DNA of 64,000 nt. Source: Brassica napus (lineage: Eukaryota; Streptophyta; Magnoliopsida; Brassicales; Brassicaceae). The stretch lies in NCBI RefSeq assembly GCF_020379485.1, contig NC_063450.1:31410137-31474136 (forward strand), written 5' to 3'. Position numbers and translations under genes: made by a program. This document shows, in pieces, positions 56,300 through 64,000 of this stretch. Within the stretch, counting starts at the first letter, position 1, and every line of letters starts with the position of its first letter. The notes beneath the pieces were generated by a model. The model was not told where the DNA came from and searched no databases. It was given only the letters and a program-made list of their open reading frames with translations.

Positions 56300-58321
56300 A
56301 TGAGCAACTCGACGAACACAAACGAAATCATCTCCCTCAACACAAACTCGATTCTCAACCTTAACACGTCAAACGTGTCAAAGCTTACAAGCACCAACTA
56401 CCTCATGTGGAGTCTGCAAGTCCACACCTTGTTGGATGGTTATGCGCTTGCCAAACACCTTGACTCCACAACGGACATTCCTGCCGCAACGCTTACCACT
56501 GCTGATGTTGTCTCTGACAATCCTGAGTTCATACACTGGACAAGACAAGATAAGCTAATCTACACTGCCCTCCTTGGTGCTATCACACCCTCGATCCAAC
56601 CTATGGTCTCACGTACGACGACAGCTGCCCAGATCTGGGAGAAACTCGCTGAAACCTATGCGAAACCGATTCGGGGAAATATCAAACAGCTCCGTGATCA
56701 GTTGCGTTTCTTCACCAAAGGTACCAAAACTGATGACGAGTATCTACAAAGTGTCGTTACCAAACTTGATCAACTCGCCATCCTTGGCAAACCATACGAC
56801 CATGAAGACCAAGTGGAGATCATTCTTGGAGGGCTTCCTGAAGAATACAAGACTGTTATTGATCAGATTGAAGGCAAGGACACTGCCCCAAGCATCACTG
56901 AAATTCATGAAAGACTACTCAATCATGAAGCCAAGCTCCTTGCTATCAAAGACACGTCTTCTATGGTTGCTCCAACCTCTGTAAATGCAGTACAACATCA
57001 TAACCAAACCAACAACAATCGCCACTACAACAACAACAACCGGAGGAACAACAACAACTCCAACTCCTTCAACAATGATATTAATCGTCAATATGCGGCT
57101 TCTCCCTACAGACCTGAAACACGCACATACAAGCCCTATCTTGGGAAGTGCCAGTTGTGTAACGCACAGGGAAACAGTGCAAGACGCTGCCCTCAATACC
57201 AACCAGCTCAGCAGCTCATGAATCAGCAACAAGCCAACATCTTTCGTCCATGGCAGCCGCAAGCCAATCTGGCTATGAATGGACCGTATACTGCTACGAA
57301 CTGGCTGCTTGACTTGGGGGCGACTCACCACATCACGTCGGATCTCAACAACCTCTCTATGCATCTGCCATATCGTGGTGGTGATGATTTCCTAATCGCA
57401 GATGGGTCTCCCTTGCCGATTACTCATATGGGTTCCTCCTTAATTCCCACTCAAACTCGTGACTTGTCTTTACAGAAAATTTTATGTGTTCCAAATATTG
57501 ATAAGAACCTGATATCAGTATATCGTCTGTGCAATACTAATGGAGTTTCGGTTGAATTTTTTCCTGCCTCTTTTCAGGTGAAGGATCTCAGCACGGGTGT
57601 CCCATTGCTCCAAGGCAAGACTAAGAATGAGCTGTATGAATGGCCAGTCTCGCTGTCTCAGGCAAAGGCCATGGTTACCGCATCAACTCTTAAAACATCT
57701 CTTCTTTCGTGGCATTCTCGGCTCGGCCACCCTTCTTTTTCAGTTTTAAACACTATTATTTCTCAGTTTTCTTTACCTTTTTCTTCTCCAAAACAGAAAC
57801 CCTTGTCTTGTTCTGAATGTTTGATTAATAAGAGCCATCGTTTACCTTTTACAAACACATCTATTGTTTCACATCGACCTCTGGAGTATGTTTTTACAGA
57901 TGTCTGGTCGTCTTCTATTGTCTCAGTCGACAATTTCAAATACTACATCATCCTTGTCGATCACTTCACTCGATACACTTGGCTCTATCCACTCAAGCAA
58001 AAATCTCAAGTTAAAGAAGTCTTCATTGCATACAAGGCGCTTGTCGAGAACAAGTTTCATACGAAGATAGGCACACTGTTTTCCGATAATGGGGGCGAGT
58101 ATATTGCCTTACGTGCCTTCCTTGCACAGCACGGCATCACTCATCTCACCTCACCGCCTCATACACCGCAGCACAGTGGTGTCTCGGAGAGAAAACATAG
58201 ACATATTGTTGAGACAGGACTCACGCTTCTCTCTACTGCATCCATACCCAAACACTATTGGACGTACACCTTCTCTGCTGCTGTATACTTAATCAACCGG
58301 TTGCCTACTCTGGTTTGTTGA
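56300..58321 (+). pseudogene. gag-pol: Copia gag-protease-integrase, frame broken at its end
   Basis: 673 codons from the ATG at 56300 to a stop caused by a frame break near 58310-58325. In order: a retrotransposon gag domain (NYLMWSLQVHTLLDGY ... WEKLAETYAKP), an Asn-rich linker (about 230-262), a zinc knuckle, protease, GAG-pre-integrase (SWHSRLGHPS) and integrase with DNGGEY and ERKHRH. The knuckle reads C-x2-C-x4-N-x4-C, with Asn292 in place of the conserved His. The protease active site is Asp338-Leu-Gly where Asp-Ser-Gly is usual. After the break, codons in another frame continue the integrase C-terminal region up to the CACTA insertion at 58456. Confidence 0.88.
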
Positions 58322-58456
58322 CCAGCAATCGCCATACCATCGACTGTTTGGCATCGCACCAAACTATGAGAAACTGCGAGTGTTTGGATGCTTGTGCTTC
58401 CCATGGTTACGGCCATACACCACACACAAACTTGAGGCTCGGTCTGTCAGGTGTGT

Positions 58457-60715
58457 CACTACAAAAAAATAGTAATATTGCAATAGTGGTATATTGTTGC
58501 AATTCTCTAATATATTGTTGCAAAAATGAAATTGCGAGAAAAATGTGACAAATTTTAATGTATTGCTGTTTGAATGTTGCAAATTCACATTTGTTGCATA
58601 TATGTAGCAAAATTAGCAAGAAATTGAGTTGTTGCTATAATTGTCATATTATTGCAACAATGGTTTTATAACAATTCTGTTGTATTTTTGCAACTTTTTT
58701 TTGTAACTATAAATAGTGACAAATCATTGCTACATAAAATTTATAGCAAATAACATTGTAAATTTGCAATTAATTTATTTCTTGCAATGATATAGTATTA
58801 ATGTAATAAGAAAAATAAAAAATGATTGTTTAAATTACAACGTATAGTTGCAACTTATACATTGTTACAAAAATTTGCTACATAAAAGATACAAAAAAAG
58901 TTGTTGTTGCAAAATTTCTTATAGATACTTTTACATTTCGTGCAAGGTGGTTGTTACGTGCCATCAATTAATATTTCAATAAAATTAGTAGACTATCAAG
59001 CTTAGCATAAATGATCATTGTGGTTTTTATATTTAATAGCAGATGCATGATTTACTTTTATAATATATATATTTAAATGATCACATTTATTCAATACAAT
59101 AAAACATTTAAAAGTTCAACAACCATTCATAAAAAGAGATCAACGCTAATTTGAAAACTAGATAAATGATCCATCCATAAAAAACATCTACATTTTTTCA
59201 AACTCCTCACTAATTAGCTTTTTCCGTTCATCCACAAATGATCCATGTGATTTCTTGTGTGTCTCCCGAAAACATAAATGTAAGATGCATATCCATTCTT
59301 TTCCTTCTACAAAATAAAAATTAATCTGAAAAAAATGACAAAGTCAAAGATAACACTTAAAGCAAAACTGATTAAAAAGAAGTAAAACACAAAAACATAC
59401 TGGAGATGAATAAGCTTACGAAGAACTATTGTGTACAGAAGTGTAGAGTTATTAAAAAGCACACATATGGTCTCTATATAGATATATGAAAACAATAAAA
59501 TCTGAACGTATCTTGATATTAGATATTTTCTTATCGTTTAATATCATATTATCTCAACAAACTAATGGGATCAAAATATAAGATGGGAACAACAGATAAC
59601 AAAAAAAGGAATCTAAAGTTTATTACTAGTAGATTCTTTTTGTGTCCCTTAACCAAAAAAACAAACAACTCTTTACACAACTAATTTTATTCACGTTGGG
59701 ACTGATGATGTGCATTTTGATATTAGTTAGTAGAAAATTTCCATTTTTAAAAACTTAAACTTAATACTATAAATGATCGTAGTTTCTTCAATTCCAAGCA
59801 ACATATACGTCTTGGATAATGTGGTCGAACATCAACTAAATTGCCTACTCAATAGAACTTTTTCTGGTTGGATTTAATCTAACAACCGATTCATGTTTGA
59901 GCTCTTACATATTCAGGACATAGTAAAATAATGAAGTGAAATCCTCAAGATCTAAGGTATTAAATTTCCATAAGTATATTTTCTAAAGTTCCATTGTGTA
60001 CAACAAACTTGTGTTCAATCAATTTAGGGACTAGGGGTTATAAGTTCTCGGCACATAATCAATATGACTAGTCATTAGCGTTGCCAAATATAAACTTTGA
60101 AGATCATTTACTTCATTATCTTCTTTGTTAAAATAGTACTTCGTCTAATCAAACAATCCTAATTAACACTTATTAATATACTATACTATATTAGTTATTT
60201 TATAAATTATTTTTGAAAAATATGTAAATTAATTTTTCATCTAATTTCTTTTTTGAATAGAACTAAATCACACCATACTAGACCAAAACAAAATAAAATT
60301 CATAACATAAAACTTTTTACAAAATCTCAAGAATCGGAAACCTTTAAAATATAGTGTACATTTTTAATGTCACGTTTTTGTCACGTATTGTTTATATATT
60401 TTTAAGGAACATATGACTAATGTCACGTTTTTGTCACGTATTGTTTATATTTTTTTTTTTTGCAATTTAGCAATGGTTTTTAAACTGTTGAATGTTTCTT
60501 GCAAAATTTGGGAGATATTTTTTTACGTTGCAAAATGTTGCAATTTAGTAATGAAAACCTGCAACATATATTTTGGTTGTATTTTTGCAATAAAATTGTA
60601 ATGAAATAGGAACGAATATTCATCATTGCAAATATATTGCAATAATCATGGAAATTTTTTAACATAAATGAAGGTTGCAATTTGTTTGTTGCAATATTGC
60701 TAATTTCTTGTAGTG
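58457..60715. mobile_element. Non-autonomous CACTA (En/Spm-type) transposon
   Basis: Terminal inverted repeats CACTACAAAAAAAT... and ...TTTCTTGTAGTG with a 3-bp TSD TGT (58454-58456 and 60716-60718), as in the CACTA superfamily. Within ~350 bp of each end are many copies of the sub-terminal words TTGCAATA, GTTGCAAAA and TATTGTTGCAA in both orientations, the usual binding sites of TNPA-like proteins. The 2259-bp element has no transposase-like frame. It sits exactly inside the copia coding region. Confidence 0.94.
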
Positions 60716-60716
60716 T

Positions 60717-62798
60717 GTGTTTCTTGGGTATTCACAAACCCAAAGTGCATACTACTGCCTTGCTGCTACAACTGGTCGTATATACACATCGAGACATATT
60801 CAATTTGACGAGAATGTGTTTCCATTCCCGATGCTAGTGTTTTCTTCACTCTCTGCACAAGAAGAACCGACTCCTGTGACTATCTCTACGTTTATTCCAG
60901 TCACAGAACTGCCTTCGCCTCTTCAGGGACACCCGAGCTTGAGCCTTCACCAGCCTCAGCCGTCGATTCCGCCAACGACATTGCCATCTCAGGTATTGCC
61001 TCCTAACTCTTCTTCTCCAACTTCTACTCCTCCCCCTGAGCCCACTGCTCATTCTGAAAATGAGCCTCAACCCTCGGCTCAGCACAACCCTGTAACAATA
61101 GAGCCCACTGCTCAACAACAAAATGAGTCGCAATCCACGACTCAGACAAACCCACTTTTAAACACGACTCCAACCCTACCTGCCCAGCCTCATCAACCTA
61201 TTTTACCACAAAATCCTACACAAGAAAAACAACCACAAAATATCCATAAAATGCAAACCAGGGCCAAAAATAAAATCTCTAAAACAACTCAAAAACTAAC
61301 TCTATCAGTTGCAGGTCACAAAAGTATGGACATTGCTCCCACAACAATAGCTCAAGCCTTGAAAGATGACGAGTGGAGAGGTGCCGCCAATGCTGAGTTC
61401 GACGCACATATCAAAAATCACACGTGGGATCTTGAGCCGAACACGCATGAGCACAACATAATTGGATGTCGATGGTTGTTCACAACAAAATATCTACCAG
61501 ATGGAAGAAAACGATCTCGCAAAGGCCGTCTCGTCGCGAAAGGATACACTCAGCAACATGGGATTGACTACTCCGAGACTTTCAGCCCGGTTATCAAGTC
61601 AACCACAATTTGTCTTGTTCTGGATATAGCTGTTACAAAGTCATGGCCTATCAAGCAATTAGACGTCAACAATGCATTTCTCCAGGGCGAGCTTACGGAA
61701 CTTGTATACATGATGCAACCGCATGGGTTCGTTGATAAAGACAGGCCCAACCATGTATGCCGTCTTCGCAAACCAATCTACGGCTTAAAGCAAGCACCTC
61801 GGTCTTGGTACTTGTCGCTTAAGCAACACCTCCTCAGCATTGGCTTCGTCAACTACATGGCGGATGCGTCTCTATTTGTGCACTCACGCGGTTCAAACAT
61901 TACTTATGTGCTTTTATATGTAGATGATATACTGGTCACCGACAACGACTCGACATTGGTCTCTCAAGTACTCGCCGCCTTTGCTGATCGCTTCTCCATA
62001 AAAGACCTGGTTGATCTTCACTACTTTCTTGGCATCGAGGCGACTTGCACACCTCGCGGTCTACACTTAATGCAGCGCAAATACATCACTGACTTGCTAC
62101 ACAAGAATAATATGACTGATGCGAAGCCGGTCTCTACACCAATGCAAACAACACCGAAACTAACACTAGGCAGTGGCGCTCCACTTCAAGATGGCTCTCA
62201 GTACCGATCTCTCGTTCGAAGCTTTCAATACCTCGCATTCACAAGACCTGACATCTCCTATGCTGTTAACCGCCTCTCCCAGTTCATGCACAAGCCCACT
62301 GTTGATCACTGGCAAGCGGCAAAGTGCGTGCTTCGATACCTCGCGGGAACCAGCTCCCATGGCATCTTCATTCACAAGAACTCCTCCTTCTTGCTCCACG
62401 CCTTTTCTGATGCGGATTGGGCGGGAGACACAGATGACTTTGTGTCTACAAACGGCTATATTATCTACCTCGGTAAGAACCCGGTTTGTTGGTCCTCCAA
62501 GAAGCAAACAGGCGTCGCTCGGTCATCCACTGAAGCGGAATACCGCGCGGTTGCCAACACAGCGTCTGAGGTAACTTGGCTTTGTTCCCTCCTGTCGGAA
62601 CTTCATCTTCAGCTATCAGTTCCTCCAGTGATCTATTGTGACAATATTGGCGCAACATACCTCTGTGCAAACCCCATTTTTCACTCTAGAATAAAGCACA
62701 TTGTCTTGGATTATCACTTTACAAGAAACATGATACAAGCAGGTCAGTTACGAGTACAACATGCATATCCACAAGGGATCAACTTGCCGATACACTGA
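60717..62798 (+). pseudogene. pol: Copia reverse transcriptase/RNase H, part after the CACTA insertion
   Basis: An open stretch of 693 codons continuing the pol gene: FLGYSQTQSAYYCL (end of the integrase region), a Pro/Ser/Gln-rich linker (residues ~45-175), then reverse transcriptase (WRGAANAEFDAHIKNHTWDL, KQLDVNNAFLQGEL, LYVDDILVTDNDS) and RNase H (AFSDADWAGD, STEAEYRAVA, HIVLDYHFTR). The reverse transcriptase and RNase H motifs look intact. The first Met (60717) is artificial, since it lies at the transposon junction. It is separated from its upstream half by 2.26 kb and cannot be made as one protein from this copy. Confidence 0.9.
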
Positions 62799-62879
62799 CC
62801 AAACCACTACCGCGATCACATTTTCAGATTACTAGTTCCCAGATTAGAGTGATCCAACTCCCTCCATCTTGAGGGGGCG

Positions 62880-62920
62880 TATAGAAAATATATGTAAATA
62901 TCATAAGCTAGTGGGGGGCG
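62880..62920 (+). repeat. 41-bp duplication at the polypurine tract/LTR junction
   Basis: TATAGAAAATATATG...CTAGTGG followed by GGGGCG repeats the purine-tract end and the first ~35 bp of the LTR, in tandem with the true LTR start at 62921. One base differs (A/G) in the shared part. Confidence 0.9.
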
Positions 62921-63054
62921 TATAGAAGATATATGTAAATATCATAAGCTAGTGGGTTAATCATGTAATTAGTAGTACTTAGTTTACCCTAGTTGTACAT
63001 GTATATAAAGAGTTTACTCATCTAATAATAAGATATCTTTCCTATAGTTCTATA
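62921..63054 (+). repeat. Right LTR of the TATA-ended copia element
   Basis: 134 bp with the same ends as the left LTR, followed by GAGGA. A purine tract GAGGGGGCG lies upstream at about 62871. One extra 41-bp copy of the first part of the LTR sits at 62880-62920. Confidence 0.92.
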
Positions 63055-63129
63055 GAGGAAGACATATTACAGTTCAGTGGACTATACTTGTATCCAAACA
63101 GGATTTAAAATTTTTAGTTTTCAATAGAA

Positions 63130-63816
63130 CTAGAGCTTGATTCGTGCATCCGCACGGATATCGGTTTTTATGTTTCTTATACATTAATATTTGTATTTCA
63201 TGATTAGTGTTATATATTAGATGTTTCGCCGTATAACTAATTGTATTCAAATGATCCGAACCGAATCAGGTAATATGGTTATATTGTTACAAATATCTGA
63301 ACTCGTTTCATGGTTATTTGGATATTTTTAGGTTCATATACATGAGAATCAAATTCATCCAGATCTGGGAGGGCCTGACTCGAAACCCACCCAAAAATTT
63401 ATGATACCAGCGTAATGTCAAAACCCAAAAAACCATATAGCCGAAAGAAACCGTATCTGAATGTTCATGTCTAACTGATTATGTAAATAAAAAAACTCTT
63501 TGTTAAATATTTTGAATTCTTGTCACGAGCAAATTCGTTTAAAGTTGTCGAATTATTATGGTTAACATGTGAAACAAATGCTAACGAATTATTATGATAA
63601 AAATAATTAATGAAGTAAATAAGAAGAGTGAAAAAATAAATGTAAAAAAATATAATAAAACACTTTAAAATAGATAATTTATGTTTTGTTCTTCTGTAAT
63701 AAATATTGTCAAATTATTTAGAAAAAATAATAAATGAAGTGGTTAGAATGTATTAAAAAAGAAAACTAAAGTTGTATGAAAATACTGAAATTTAAATTTA
63801 GGAAAGTAATAGAATA
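63130..63816 (-). mobile_element. Probable Helitron 3' end, 5' limit not found
   Basis: Minus-strand end GCTCTAG|T at 63130, preceded by a perfect 5-bp stem CGTGC-GGAT-GCACG 9 bp upstream. The element extends rightwards, but its TC 5' end could not be fixed, so the right coordinate is only the start of the next candidate. 63250-63480 carries the ACCCGAA/TATCTGAA-type repeat. Confidence 0.45.
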
Positions 63817-64000
63817 CTAGATTTTGACCCGCACTTAAAAGTGTGGGTTTGTTTTTTCACCTATTCAATATTGTTTGAAAAACTACCTTTATCTTTTGTT
63901 TCAAATCTTAAAACTTTATGTTTTTTTCAAAAAAAATCAAAGTCTGGTATTTGTTCGAAATAGATTTAAAGTTTATATGTGTGATTTAATAGTATATATG
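63817..64000 (-). mobile_element. Probable Helitron 3' end running off the window
   Basis: Minus-strand end AAAATCTAG|T at 63817, with a stem CCCACACTT/AAGTGCGGG just upstream. The rest would lie beyond the window. Confidence 0.5.

Larger units (their letters stand above)
56097..63054 (+). mobile_element. Copia element with non-canonical TATA LTR ends, split by a CACTA element
   Basis: TSD GAGGA at 56092-56096 and 63055-63059. LTRs (56097-56229, 133 bp; 62921-63054, 134 bp) start TATAGAAG and end TTCTATA instead of TG...CA. The primer-binding site TGGTATCAGAGC (56230-56241) is the initiator-Met tRNA type, immediately after the LTR. The coding region runs from 56300 to 62798 and is interrupted at 58457-60715 by a CACTA transposon. 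The LTRs differ at about four sites by eye. Frame damage just before the insertion and altered motifs show the element is dead. Confidence 0.95.

Noticed and set aside
62166..62574. Overlapping open frames on both strands within the last copia pol region
   Set aside because: Shadows of the reverse transcriptase/RNase H frame.

Overview
The window is nuclear DNA from a plant of the mustard family, most likely Brassica or a close relative. Genes have spliced introns, intergenic DNA is AT-rich and transposon-laden, and two neighbouring genes, TPX2 and RING1B, are also neighbours in Arabidopsis (At1g03780 and At1g03770). Only three host genes are well supported: a four-exon COMT-type O-methyltransferase (8250-9775, minus), TPX2 (35140-38996, plus, with frame-breaking lesions near its 3' end) and the Polycomb RING-finger gene RING1B (39542-42363, minus, intact). 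TPX2 and RING1B converge tail to tail with a tRNA-derived SINE between them.

Almost everything else is mobile DNA, and many elements have exact ends and target-site duplications (TSDs). From left to right: a near-intact Ty1/copia element (1195-7378, minus; TSD ATTCT); the methyltransferase; a nested pair of Mutator-like elements (MULEs), outer 10150-23789 (TSD AACAATATA) with an 8.7-kb element at 10240-18954 (TSD TAAAATTTT) inside it; two minus-strand Helitron-type elements (24029-25830, containing a Stowaway inside a Stowaway, and 25840-~27740); a decayed relative of the outer MULE (28500-31848) with a LINE fragment; a MULE-type MITE carrying telomere-like repeats just upstream of TPX2; TPX2/SINE/RING1B; a Helitron with long internal tandem repeats (43459-45737); a decayed copia (47516-50671); a polyadenylated retroposon carrying a DC1-domain fragment (51893-53311); a second Helitron of the same type (54558-55658); a copia element with non-canonical LTR ends (56097-63054) split by a CACTA element (58457-60715); and two more Helitron-like termini at the right edge.

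The most interesting region is the nested MULE pair. The inner element carries a MURA transposase on the plus strand and, on the minus strand, a spliced 117-residue GRF zinc-finger protein and a five-exon ULP1-like cysteine protease gene. Its 5' non-coding part is studded with TTCTAC/GTAGAA motifs. The outer element keeps only the start of a transposase gene but holds dozens of copies of a different palindrome, GTAGACTTC-N4-GAAGTCTAC, and a minus-strand series of ~40-nt exon-like segments with splice signals behind a TATA box. Each family having its own dense motif resembles the motif-directed anti-silencing described for VANDAL MULEs, but that function is inference here.
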